A stretch of 64,000 nucleotides of DNA, from positions 62,001 through 126,000 of the forward strand of contig JADNRX010000123.1 in NCBI GenBank assembly GCA_015501595.1, written 5' to 3'. How positions within the stretch are numbered: position 1 is the first letter of the stretch; every line of letters begins with the position of its first letter. Source of the DNA: Hymenopellis radicata. Lineage: Eukaryota > Basidiomycota > Agaricomycetes > Agaricales > Physalacriaceae. Under the pieces are notes generated by a model that did not search any database, was not told the origin of the DNA, and saw only the letters and a program-made list of their open reading frames with translations. A program made the translations under genes and the position numbers. Below, piece after piece: positions 46,926 to 57,949 of the stretch.

Positions 46926-47283
46926 TTGATGCCATCAGATGTTGATACTGAGAGATATACATCGGTCCGTCTCCCGGAACCATACTCAGAGCATGCAATA
47001 GCGCTCGTGAGTCTCTTTATCAATCATCGATTCAGAAGGTATAGCTGTGTACTCGTAAGCCACGAGCCACAAAGTCAGAGGGGTGAGACATTTATCGCTC
47101 ACCCCAAAGGTCGAATGTGTCTGTCAAGGTGGAGCACGTTTTAGATCTGACGAAGGAAGTGGCTACAGTGTGGCGTACGCACAGGCGGTTCTGCCAAACA
47201 GAGCACAATAACGCGTGTCACGTGGGAGTTCCAATTTGAATTTCAAAACTTCATCTGGCCTTCTTCCTTTTACTTGAACCACC

Positions 47284-49736
47284 ATGCCCCCACACAAACG
47301 TGCCAAAGTCTCCGCCAGCGACGACAAGGAGAATGTGGCCATCTCCGCTCCTCTGGGAAAGAAGAATAAGCAGAAGAATATCAGCGGATTAATCGATATG
47401 CCTCTCGACATTTGCTTCGAGGTGAGCGACGCGTTCTTTTCCGTCTTGTAGCCACATCGAACATCTATTAGATCTTTGGATTGCTCTCTCCCTCGATCTG
47501 CTCTCCATCGCGCGCTCTGCAAAGCTCTTTCGGCAGACGCTGATGAGTCGCGCCTCTTTGACTGTGTGGCAACAGGCCAGGAAGCGATTCTATCCGGACC
47601 TTCCTGATCCACAAGATACCCTCTCAGAGCCAGCCTGGATTTCGCTTATCTTCGAGAATCGCTGCCACGTGAGTGATCTATAGTGGCTAGTCGAAGCGCG
47701 TCGATTCATGGTCATGTAGGCTTGCGCGAAGGCTATACGACGTGTCATTGACTGGGATCTAGGAATAAGGCTTTGTCCAAAGTGTGCACCTACCTCGTGA
47801 GCTATACTTTACTTCTTTCTCCCTCGCCTAATATATCATAGGTTGATTGATGTAAATACACTCAACGACGAGGACCGCCGCCTAATAGGTTTGGTACCTA
47901 TATCCTACGCAGGTCCATCTTGTCTTGTATAGATATCGCTTTGATCTCACATCGGGGTTTAGTGACGTACAAAAAGTTCGTCAACATGGCCGTCGTATTC
48001 CGACCTCAGTACGAGAAAATAGCTGCCCGTTACAAGGCGTTGGAGACTTCACCCGAGAAGGAACTTTTTTTCGCTCTTTATGAGACTCGGACTCGTGAAT
48101 GGGAGTCGACGGTAAGTTGATTCAGGATTTCCTCATTCTATGCTTATGGGGACAGGTCGCGAAGGAAGGCCGTAAGTGGGCAGCACAACAGGCTGAGAAT
48201 CATGATGCTGAGACACATGCAATCAAAGAGCAACGCAAAGTCGAGTGAGTTGTTTCCCCAGATGTGGTCATGTCATCGGCTCACAATGCAAAGGATCTGG
48301 GGCCTCCTGGGAGACGAAGGTTACGACGATGAACTTGACGACGACGACTGCACTGATGCATTGGAAACGCACTGGTTCGTGAAACAGCGTCGCGAGTTAA
48401 CAGCTAAAAGTAGGTCTCCTTTCCGACTTACCGCGTGAGCATCGTTAACCCAATATCAACAGCCTGGTTAAACAACCGTGATATGATGCTTGACTTCATG
48501 GATGGCTTACGCGTTAAACGTCTCAAACGGGAGCGAAATGCCACTGTGCAACATCGCCGGACACAATCATGCATTATCCTGCAGTTTATGCGTCAACTCC
48601 TGGACCACTTTATACATGAATCTGGTCCGCGCGAAGGATTGTTCCGCCGCATCATCCCGAATCCTAGTGACTGGACGAGTCTTCCTTGCATGAAGGCTGT
48701 TATAGAAATACCCGGGAACGATGATATTGCTTGGGAGGACTGGGACGCTACGTTCGCTCGAATCCCTGTCGAGATCGAGAAATGGACCACCGACATCCAT
48801 TCCGACATCTTCGAGCTGTACGCGACGGCTGAAACACCTTGTAAGGGTGTAAGAGACCTAGCTTTGGCGTCCTATCCGTGCGTATGCAGGGTTTGCTCGA
48901 TGCCCCTATTCTATCCAGAGGTCTTCTTCCATCTCTGTGTGACAGCGAGCCAAGGCTTGACCTACGAGGACTGGGAGGTCCCAGAGGAGGACATAGTGCA
49001 GATGACGTCCTGGATACACACGTACTACAGACGGCGCAACTGGGACGCGAGAGTCATCCGCGTCGATCCTGATTTGAACGAGATTGTCCACCAGGTTGTT
49101 AGGTTGCTGGGCCTCGATCCGGAGACCGCTACGCCGGGAGATCTGGACGATCTCGACGTGTATATTCACTACATCGATTGTCCGTATACCATTCATCATG
49201 AGCTTCGTGGGCATGCGTCCAGGAATGCTGTCGCGGTGCATTTGGCGAACTTGAAGCAGACTATTCCCAAGACGCATTCACTCAAGGAGAAGAAGTATCT
49301 CTTTGGGTGGAGGAAATTCGTGCGTTATTTCAACTCCTCTTCCTTTCATGTACGAACTGGGTTTTTCTGCAGGTGCTCGTGCTGTATCAGAACAAGGTCA
49401 CCGAAACGCTAGAGGTGGGAAAGCACATCGAATTGGTGGACGCCGATAGCATCGCCGAGCGGCCCATCGCGAAGATCATGGATCCCGAAGGATGGATGTG
49501 TACAGCCTGTCTCTATACAAAGGATGAAAGGCTTCCCAGTAACTTGGAAGATGTCCAGCACCATATCGCCGCTACGTACGTTCTCTCTTTCCTCTTTTAT
49601 GATTCAAGTTGCTCACGAGCGTGAATTTGGTAGTCATGGTAAAGCTGTGGATGCACAGAAAGAAGGCGATGATTATTGCGAGAATCCTTGTCAGCCCTCT
49701 GAGGTTTCTGTAACGTCTTTGATTTTATGCGCCTAA
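47284..49736 (+). CDS. F-box family protein (F4)
   Basis: It starts MPPHKRAKVSASDDKENVAI, then NISGLIDMPLDICFEV joined to IFGLLSPLDLLSIARSAKLF, FRQTLMSRASLTVWQQARKR and LSEPAWISLIFENRCHAC. Then RVIDWDLGIRLCPKC, FRPQYEKIAARYKALETSPE, and the large exon 48435-49320 with DMMLDFMDGLRVKRLKRERN, CRVCSMPLFYPEVFFHLC and KKYLFGWRKF. Then GWMCTACLYTKDERLPSNLE and a last exon SHGKAVDAQKEGDDYCENPC ending SLILCA at 49736. The His-Pro-Cys of the Cys-rich signature is His-Leu-Cys here. An SCF substrate-adaptor role is inferred from the F-box. Confidence 0.75.
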
Positions 49737-49961
49737 ACTATTACATTGTATTATAATCGTCTCCCAGAGTCCCGACTTTACGCTGTACATTAAAAAGTTG
49801 ATTAGATTTATTGATCGTCTCGTGCTTTAGTATCAGAGCACACTACACGGTCTTAGCAGCGGTTGTAGAGGCGCGAAAGGAGAAGGACAAACGGCCACGT
49901 GGCTGGCCAGTGTTACATAGGTTAGGGTTACGAAGTATAGATCTTCTCATTGTCAACCATC

Positions 49962-50658
49962 ATGACCACGAAATGCTCTGTCTGCCTCGAGTCCTATCAT
50001 GACGCTGTTTCGATTCCTTGTGGTCTTTATCTATCTGCTTCATGTCTGGCTTACCAACTGAACGCCCCAAGGCCACATATTCTGCTCGGCCTGTCTTCAT
50101 TCGCATATTGGGAAAACAGTTCAAGACGGGACGACTGCCTCCTGCCCGACCTGTCGAAAGGATTTTTCATTTGGTGGGATCTTATTCGCCGTCATACCTC
50201 GCTTCTAATCCAAACTCTTCGAACAGTAACGCCTGATGTACGTCTGCCATTTCAGCCGGATATCATCTAACTAAATTGTCATACAACAGTCTGCGTTGAT
50301 TATGAAGCCACTACAGAAGTTCGTCTACCCCGGGATCCGCAAGGTGTACGTCGACGTAGACCGGAGCGAAATAAACAACCTCGAAGCCGAATTGGAGCAG
50401 TGCCGACGACAAATAAGAACGTTGACGCATCAGGCGGAAGCGGAGCGGAAATCGAGAGAGGCGGAAAGGGATACAGAAGACTTGGAGGACAGAGCTCAGC
50501 AGTACGCTCGCAGTGAGCTCACAACAACCCGACTTCGCGCGCGCATACCAGTGACTATAAATGTTCCGCGGCACCGATTCGTGAATGCTGTGGCCTCTAG
50601 GACTCTAATTGCGTGCCACAGTGGGCCGAAAAAGCGTAGGCTGGAAGAAGACAGCTGA
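49962..50658 (+). CDS. RING-finger protein, likely E3 ubiquitin ligase
   Basis: The unspliced frame breaks the RING domain, but removing an intron from about 50020 to 50069 (GT...AG) restores a full C3HC4 RING: CSVCLESYHDAVSIPCGH, IFCSACLHSHIG and ASCPTCRKDFSF. Two more introns lead to TPDVRLPFQPDI and to the last exon: KPLQKFVYPGIRKVYVDVDR, a coiled coil (EINNLEAELEQCRRQIRTLT) and a basic end GPKKRRLEEDS. The length (about 180 residues) and the plan 'RING, YPxIRKVYVD, coiled coil' are common among small Agaricomycete RING proteins. With five F-box genes around, it adds another ubiquitin-system gene to this region. Confidence 0.75.
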
Positions 50659-51240
50659 GCGATATATGTGCCTCTCCTTTGTTCAAACGTTTTCATCGCA
50701 CGCTCATCACGAATCCACATTAGGCGTACCGCATTTACTTAAAGGACTTATTTCTATTGACTTGGGTTCTTGTTATTTTGCTACTGAATATTTCTTTCTC
50801 TTGCCATCAAGGCTGCTGAACACTCCTGAGGTTGCGGTCCGGGTGGTCTTATGGCAACTCAATGCTTTACATATTGGTACGAGGACGCTCAGAGTGTCTC
50901 AGCACTTTGGAGCAGAACGTATCTTCTGCTCGTCCACTCTATGTTCACATTGCGCCCTTTCGCTCTGCCATGTTAATCACCCGCTACAATTAGTCCACAT
51001 CGGGCCCCTTCCTCTTCTATCTTCGCTCACAGACTCGGAGGACGTTCGTTTGCCCCGCAGCCGTCCTGCCTCTTGGACAAAAGAACGCCACGGTTATAGG
51101 CCCCGAATACTAACAATACGATAACCGCGGTGTTCGTGCACGTCAGTAAATAACAAAAAGAGGAGAACATTAACGTAAGCTGCTTACGGGCTCTCGTCGA
51201 GTCTCTTCAAGATGAACTTCCCTCCAATTGTCTCATCAAA
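50659..51240. other. Intergenic stretch with no supported gene
   Basis: I see only short, unpatterned open stretches between the RING-finger gene and the small gene at 51241. No repeat or RNA gene was recognised. Confidence 0.4.
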
Positions 51241-51716
51241 ATGACTTCGCCAACAGTAGCTGACATGGAATTGTACGATTCGGACAGCGACATTGACATG
51301 GATTCTCCGGACGATCATGTCCATCTTCCTAGTCTTCCGGTTGAGCTCGATGCTGTGACATCCTCCAAACGGCCGCAATGGCAGCGCGCCAAATTTCCTC
51401 TGATTTCCAAAGCAGTCCGACCTTGGTGGGTGTCATCGCTTGATAAGCCTACTGTAACTGATCGCTACGTTGATATGTCCAGGATCGACAAGGTCTTGTA
51501 TCATACGGTGATTCTCTTCGACCGCAGTATCCTCCTTCCTTGGCTGCATCAAAAGCAGAGACGACTGTGACTTTGATTTCTTCCGTCGGACCGTCAAATG
51601 ACTGGTTGTTGAAACTAGGGCAGCTGATCCTGAGTACTGAGTGGTCGAAGTGGGAGGGCATTATCTTTTCTGAGGTGTTGCAAAAACATCTCGAAACTCG
51701 CAATCTGGGTGATTGA
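51241..51716 (+). CDS. Small protein of unknown function
   Basis: Two-exon gene. Exon 1 codes for an acidic start (MTSPTVADMELYDSDSDIDM), then LPSLPVELDAVTSSKRPQWQ and DRYVDMSRIDK. An intron of 35 bp (from gtcttgtatcat to cgaccgcag) joins it to YPPSLAASKAETTVTLISSV, GPSNDWLLKLGQLILSTEWS and KWEGIIFSEVLQKHLETRNL, ending GD at 51716. The intron is short but has proper ends, and the second frame is open for over 50 codons with good composition. No family recognised. Confidence 0.5.
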
Positions 51717-51771
51717 AGATTTTCATGTAGTACGAAAGCGGTACGAAAGTAAATTGTCTACTGCTGCCCAT

Positions 51772-51798
51772 GGGGCGAAGGGGGGGAGGGGGGGGGGG
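51772..51798 (+). repeat. G-rich tract
   Basis: Near-pure guanine run: GGGG, then seven and eleven Gs separated by one or two other bases. It can form a G-quadruplex. It lies about 90 bp outside the edge of the right arm of the inverted duplication. Confidence 0.8.
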
Positions 51799-52007
51799 CG
51801 CCGTTGATCCTAATCTCTGCCCTGTATCGACCTGGCTGTGTTGCCTTTGGAGAGGACGGGATTAGCTATCCACCTCCCGAAGTCTTATAAGCCCCTATGC
51901 ATCAGGGACGCGTCGGCCGCCGGCCGAGACAGACCGTGTTTCTCTCACGTGGTCAGACTTCACTTGCTTTTCCCCACGACGACGGCGAGCGCAACCAGTG
52001 TCACGCT

Positions 52008-54504
52008 ATGCCGCCCAAGAAACGCGTTAAAGCCGACGACGAAAAGGAAAATGCACCTATTGTGGGAGGCAGCCGAGCCATGGGTAACAGAAAATTCAAA
52101 CTGAAAAATATAAGCGGGCTGGTCGACTTACCGCTGGATATTTGCTTCGAGGTGCGTTGTCCTGCCGCGCTGTTTGCTCCGCTAATTCTTTTAATTTCTA
52201 GATTTTTAGTCTTCTGTCGCCGCTTGATCTGCTCCAGCTTTCGCGGTCCACCAAGCTGTTCCGGCAGACGTTAATGAGTCGCGCGTCTGTAACCGTTTGG
52301 CAGCACGCGAGGGAACAGTTCCATCCAGACCTACCGGCACCTGGAGATATTATGTCTGAGCCTGCATGGACCCAGCTCTTGTTCGAGAACCGCTGCCATG
52401 TAAGAAAGCCCTGCTTTTACGCGACTTGGCTTATACCCATGCATGAACAGGTGTGTACCACAACCATCCGGCGCGCTATTGACTGGGACCTTGGCATACG
52501 GCTCTGTCCGCAATGTCTCCCGGAAGCGTGAGTTTATTCATCGCCCTGTTATTACTTGGACTAACATCGTGCAGCCTAATTGCCGTGAGAGATGTAGTGC
52601 CGCCCGAAGATGGATCCCTTGCTTCACTTGTGTTTTCCTCGTATCCAGGTACTTATATCTCTTTCACTTCTTTTCTAGCTTTCAACTCATCGCGCTGCTC
52701 AGAAACTCATACCCCAGAAACTCGTAAGAAATTTACCGGCAAACGTGTAGTATATCGCGCGCACTTTGAGAAAGTCTCGAAACATTACAATTCGCTCCCC
52801 ACCAAAGAAGCCAAGTACGACTATGCTTGCCAGTGTGAAGGGAGGTGTAACGATTGGGAGGACGTAAATCGGTCACCTCTACTCCGCGTATCGGCGCTAA
52901 CAGTCCATTGTAGCTTGCGACGAAGGGCAGGGAATGGGTTTCGCGTCAAACACAAAGTCATGAGGCCGAACTGGAGGCCATCAAAACCCAACGGAAGGTT
53001 GAGTGAGTCGTCTTCCATATCTCGTGTGTACTCATTGAACGGATGACTTAATTAGAATCTTTGACCGGCTTCGGCATGAGGGATTCGACGATGAGTTCGA
53101 TGATGATATCTGCATAGAAGAGCTCGAAGATCACTGGTTCGTCAAGCAGTTGCGCCCTCTGACCTCTAAAAGTATGTTGGACTTCTCAAGCCAAACCGCC
53201 TACTGATATCTTCTCAATAGCGTGGTCTAATCATAGAGATATGATGGTGGTATTCATGAACGGCTTACGAGCTCAGCGTCTCAAGCGCGAGAGTGACGAG
53301 CTCACGCTAAATCGGCGAGATGAGGTCTCCGATTTCATGCGTTCACTCAAATCCTTCGGCCAGGGCCTACAGTATACGTCCTATCCCGAAGGCTGGAATG
53401 GGAAGGGTCTATTGTTGAATGTCAGTCCTGGGCCTATGGAATGGTTCTCTTTCCCGAGGGCGCGCGCTATTGTGGATTGTATGGAGGAAGAGGTACCCGA
53501 GCCGCTGTGGGATGCTTTGATTTACCGCGCCTGCACTGACATGTTCGAGTGGTCGACGACTTTGCATGAAAGGTTATTCGTCATACACGAGGCAGCAACA
53601 CCTAACATTCGCAGTATCCGTTTCCTCTCTCTGGCATCACACGCCTGCGTCTGTGAAGAATGCACCCTTCCCCTGTTCTACCCCGACGTCCTCTTCCATC
53701 CGTGTCTCACGTCACGCCCCCTGTATGATGGAACCAAAGTCCCTCGCGTCAAGCGACTGGGACCCCGAAATGAAACTGCAGTATCATGGGATTGTACGAA
53801 CGCCGAAGATGGAGTACAAAATTCCGTTCGAGTGGATCTCCAGCTGAATAGGCTGATTCGGAGTGTCGTCAAGTTGGTCGGTCTCGATCCGAAGACTGCG
53901 ACTGTACGGGATATGGACAACCTCGAGGTCTACATCCAGTACATCGATTGCCCTTACAAGCACGAACCGCCGGGGAAGGTTCCCATTTACGATCATTTCG
54001 CACAATATATCGCAAGACTCAAACATGTTATTCCGGTTTCCAAGTCGATGAAGCCGAGAAAGTACCTCTTCGGGTGGAGGAAATTTGTATGTTGCCGTTA
54101 CTTGTAACCTTCTTTCTCTTGACGTGGTCTCCGGCCGCAGGTTACGCTGCTCCAGCAAAATGGGTTCAAAGGAAAATTGGAGAAAGGCAAGAATGTGGAG
54201 GTGGTACGAGCCAATAGTCTGCGTGGACGCCCGCTTGCAGAGGTGGAAGACCCGGAAGGCTGGCTCTGTGTGAGATGTCGCGACACGATATACGAAAGGG
54301 TTCCATGCGACCTTGACGACATGAGAAGACATTTGAGTGCCATGTACGTATTTCCCCGGATGAACTTTCACGATGATGACCTCCTCCTCCTATAGACATG
54401 ATATTCCACAGGCGAACCAGCGCGAGAAATTTGACTATTACCAGAATCCGGGGCAGGCTAGCAAAATAGCCGGAACGTCGTTAATTGTGCATGATACTGG
54501 ATGA
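52008..54504 (+). CDS. F-box family protein (F5)
   Basis: Intact counterpart of F2. It starts MPPKKRVKADDEKENAPIVG at 52008, then NISGLVDLPLDICFEV joined to IFSLLSPLDLLQLSRSTKLF, FRQTLMSRASVTVWQHAREQ, SEPAWTQLLFENRCHV and LGIRLCPQCLPEA. Then VVYRAHFEKVSKHYNSLPTK, the large exon 53241-54107 (MMVVFMNGLRAQRLKRESDE, CEECTLPLFYPDVLFHPC, MKPRKYLFGWRKF), GWLCVRCRDTIYERVPCDLD and a last exon PQANQREKFDYYQNPGQASK. The protein ends IVHDTG, with the stop codon at 54502-54504 supplied by an inserted MITE-like element. F2, without the insert, reads on to HDTSRRTS. SCF adaptor role inferred. Confidence 0.78.
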
Positions 54505-54979
54505 CTGGATGACTTTCCATAACGTTTGAAAGCCATCCCAGATCCAGATTTCGTTCCAAACTGCCCTCCGCCGCGAAGCCGCCTTGCTTGGTCAGCAAAT
54601 TCTTGACATTCTAAACTCGAAACCCTCTTCCAAACGAGGATTTTAGAGAGGCCCCGCCACCCCCTTCCCAGCTTCAAACACATCTGTCTAAACATTCCAC
54701 TTCCTTTTTGGGTGACTCCTTTCATGCTACTGTCCCACAACTCTCTCAAAATGGAGACTATCTGCATGAAAACTCTTGATGATCAATCTCAATGCACTCT
54801 TGACAATGCCAGACCGCGCCGAGCGTGAAGTTGGCCCCAGAAAAAGTTGGCAGATTTATCAATGGTTGAGTTGCGGAGCTGCGTTATGGATAGGCTACTA
54901 GATTCGCACATGTTCCAGCTTGATTCGTTCTCTGGGTTAGAACGTGTCTGCAACTCCAGACCGTTATGGAAAGTCATCC
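54499..54979. mobile_element. 481-bp MITE-like element with 18-bp terminal inverted repeats
   Basis: The right arm carries an insert absent from the left arm. The left terminal repeat GGATGACTTTCCATAACG (54507-54524) and the right one CGTTATGGAAAGTCATCC (54962-54979) are perfect inverted copies; an extra GGATGACT precedes the left one. The flanks are gatACT and ACTagtcgc, while the empty site in the left arm (about 34864-34878, minus strand) is gatACTagtcgc, giving a 3-bp target duplication ACT. No transposase fits inside. Superfamily uncertain. Confidence 0.8.
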
Positions 54980-55193
54980 ACTAGTCGCAGGACCTCTTAA
55001 TTACTTAAATACTATATTAGAATCATCAGACTTTTGATACACTACTCGTACTTCGAGAATGAGGTCGGTGAACTTTGAAGCCCGCCAAGACGCGTACGTT
55101 ATGCATTGCACGTGATCTGTGACGCTATGCGGTGGCGTCACGCTGCTTTTGCTCTTAAAAGTTATTGGTTACCACCACTATTATTGAACGAGG

Positions 55194-55600
55194 ATGCTGT
55201 CCAGGAAACGAGCTAGACCGAGTTCCGAAGAGGAAGAAAGCGTTGCACGCAAAAGACCTCAAGCATCTGGAGGAGGAAGAAAAAAGCAGAAAATTGTCAG
55301 TGAATTCACTTAGTGAGATCGTTCGAGTTGCAAGGATGCGGGGGTTCATTCAACTACTGAAGATTTTCACCCGTGCTGCAGATTCCCTTGTGACGAGCTA
55401 TACACTCAATATGTCTGTGGCGGCCGTGCTATTCTACCATGGCCGCAACCGCGTAGGGACGTACTATCGTGGCACCGGCCTGGCGGGGGCCTTTTGTACT
55501 GCCCTGTCCGTTCTTGTGAACGTGCAGGACCGCATCATATCTCAACATGTGGGATTGTACTCTAGCCTATTGAAAAGAGAACGTCGCGATCAAATATGAT
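55194..55600 (+). pseudogene. Chimeric scrap: F-box gene exon 1 fused to a P450 tail
   Basis: Exon 1 of an F1-like gene is preserved (MLSRKRARPSSEEEESVARK, GGGRKKQKIVSE) but stops after EFT near 55312. The sequence then jumps to the 3' end of the P450 relic (VARMRGFIQLLKIFTRAAD, compare VARMQGIKFQMLKVFTGAAD in the left arm). It continues with the arm sequence around LFYHGRNRVGTYYRG. About 2.9 kb present in the left arm is deleted at the joint. Confidence 0.7.
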
Positions 55601-55768
55601 CGAGCAGAATCTGGATATCTAGGCTACATGCCTGGAGAGGCCTTAAATTTCTTGGATGCTATGTGATCTTTCCGTTTAACGGGTTGGACTAGAGCTTGTA
55701 CTACAGCCATGTCAATATTTTCGCAAGTAACAAGCGACTCGCTGAAATTTCCACTCAGACGACAGGTA

Positions 55769-57146
55769 TTACCTGTCACTTTTGCGTAAGTCCGCCAGGT
55801 CGGACTTGTCGAGCCATTCACTATCAATGTGGGTTTCTTCGGTATGTGTTACTGCGATTGAAACATCTTGTCGCGCCCTCTTGTCGATGGCCTGCCGATA
55901 ATCATGATGAAGGAACTATATGACTGTAATGAAAGGCACATACCGATAGATTGATAGAGTTGAAATTGTACGAGTTATCGTACTCCCTGATCCAAGACGA
56001 GCGTTGAGAGTCTGATAGTCAACTATGAGATCTCATGGATTAGGCACTTCAAAAAGGATCCCCACAGTCAACAGTGTAATACTGTGTCAGAGTTCAGTGC
56101 AGATACTGGCGACGCTGAGAACAAGAATACTGACGTGTAGAAACGCCCGAGACACAAAGTGAAAGGAGTGTGCATGTTGGTCTCTACCATCGTGATCCCC
56201 AGTGTGAGAATCGTAATCTATCGGTGGATCAACAAGGGTGAAGTGAACGTAGATGAAGGTCACGGCGCACTCACAGCTGAAAGGGTTACCGGTAAAGCGG
56301 ACTGTATAGCGAGCTGGACGTATCGTGAAATGATTTTGTTTGTACCTTGAGAGGGATGATGTCAAGGTATGTAAGGCCTGTTGCCGCGCTGAAGAGATAT
56401 TACTGACGGGCGAAAGCTGTCTTCTGCCGTCGAAGGTAGAATATCATCAGGGAACTAGATCGCGATATCATTTACGAAAGCGTCATCAAGACCAGAGTTC
56501 AGACCTACCTCAGGATGGTGTCACACCCGACGTTTAATGCGAGCCATGCATAGCCGACCCTCCTCGCAGTATCTCTGTCCGACAGTGCTGAAAGTGACTG
56601 CAACTGAACGGAGGTGAGACATCCCATCACAGCTGGGCCCAGAATCAACACTACGAGCGCGCCAAAGAGAATCCAGCTGTTCGAAAACCTGCGGATCCTG
56701 TTGGCGAGGAAGAGCTGAACGGGAATCGCAGAGCTGTGGCGTGATACACTAGTGAGTCAAATTGTCCCAAGAAGAAGCCGGCGCTTACAAAGTCGAAACT
56801 ACCGGAAACAGGTTGAAATTCCAGGTAGTGCTGCTCAAGACAGTCACGTCCGCAAAATGGTCGATGACATATTGCCAGATAACAGTGACCGAATTGAGGG
56901 TAAGAGCAATATCAACGAAGGCGAGCCAAACAACTATTGCGCTGCCAGAGAAGTAAGTTTTGCAGAAAAAGAAGGGGAATTAGGAAGAACGTACACGATG
57001 AACTTGTGGTCGTTGAATCTGGACGTGAAGTAGGTGACGTATTGAACACAAACGAGCCCAAGCAGAAAGGCGTGAACAATAACCCCGATGAGTACGGGAG
57101 CAATGACCTTTCGGACAACGGCGTTGAGCTCAGCTTGGTCTGCCAT
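55769..57146 (-). CDS. DUF6534-family multi-pass membrane protein (copy 4)
   Basis: Inverted duplicate of copy 3. It starts MADQAELNAVVRKVIAPVLI, then VQYVTYFTSRFNDHKFI, VVWLAFVDIALTLNSVTV, WQYVIDHFADVTVLSSTTWN, VQLFLANRIRRFSNSWILFG, SLMIFYLRRQKTAFAR and YVQLAIQSALPVTLSA. The tail AIDKRARQDVSIAVTHTEET differs from copy 3 by an insertion and ends DLRKSDR, with the stop at 55769-55771. All exons look intact, so this copy may still be expressed although its divergent acyltransferase partner is truncated. A TATA-like box (tatattta, minus strand, about 57188-57195) lies about 45 bp upstream. Confidence 0.75.
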
Positions 57147-57577
57147 GGTGTTGTTATGAAGAAAGCAACGCCTTCGAATTCAGCTGTTAAATATAGCGAA
57201 GAACGCGCAGTGATGCAATCAAGTCACACTCACTTAACATACGGCCAGGGAGCCATGGGCCGAGGGCGAACCATAAGGACACTGGTGTCCTTATACTGTT
57301 CACGTATCGTGCTGTCACACATTCTAGAGCACGCCAAGAGAGAAAATTTGCTCGATTGAATAGTGATCGCAGCCAATAGTGCGGACGCGCACCCATGAAG
57401 TGTACCAATAAGACATTGTACCAGCGAAGTTGATCCGTTTATGAAAACAGATACCGTGCGCGGTTCGTCTTCCGACTCTTCGTCAGAAGAATTAGAAACC
57501 GACCTGCAGGTCTAGAGTCAATTATATATCTGAGGCAACGTCTTCGAGCGACCCACCCAAGATACACCTTCACCACG
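57147..57577. promoter_or_regulatory. Bidirectional promoter of the DUF6534 and acyltransferase pair (copy 3)
   Basis: A 431-bp gap, the inverted duplicate of 29270-29693, with TATA-like boxes near 57188 (minus side) and tatata at 57523-57528 (plus side). Confidence 0.6.
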
Positions 57578-57949
57578 ATGACTACTCGCAAGTCATTCGC
57601 AGTCGAGGCGATAGCCTTCGCAGTCTTCTACCTCTTCAGCTCTTTGGTCGTGAAACCGTCCTTCCCGCGTTGGATTTTCTTCGTCGGCACGCTGTCCACC
57701 CTCTATCTCTACACGACGACAGCAGGCAGTGCGGTCGTCGATGGCGTTTTGGCGGTGGCCTACATGTGGTTCCTCTTGAACGCTTCCGACTTGATCCTGC
57801 TCTCGAATCCCCAACGCGACTTTCGCTGGATTCGTCAGAAGGAGGTACACATCGAGAACGCATCCTTGACCGAGCGCGTCAAATGGGCTCTGCGCCTGTT
57901 ATCCAGTCCTGGCGGTGTCGGGTGGAACTTTCAGCCCAAGGGCGGTTGA
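57578..57949 (+). pseudogene. Wax synthase-like acyltransferase truncated after residue 123
   Basis: Nearly identical to the first 122 residues of copy 2 (MTTRKSFAVEAIAFAVFYLF ... LTERVKWALRLLSSPGGVGW, NFQPKGG). It ends at a stop created where the sequence jumps from arm-1 position about 28915 to about 27810. The deletion removed the WHQxLR and His motifs. The start and promoter are intact, so a 123-residue membrane peptide could still be made. Confidence 0.8.
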
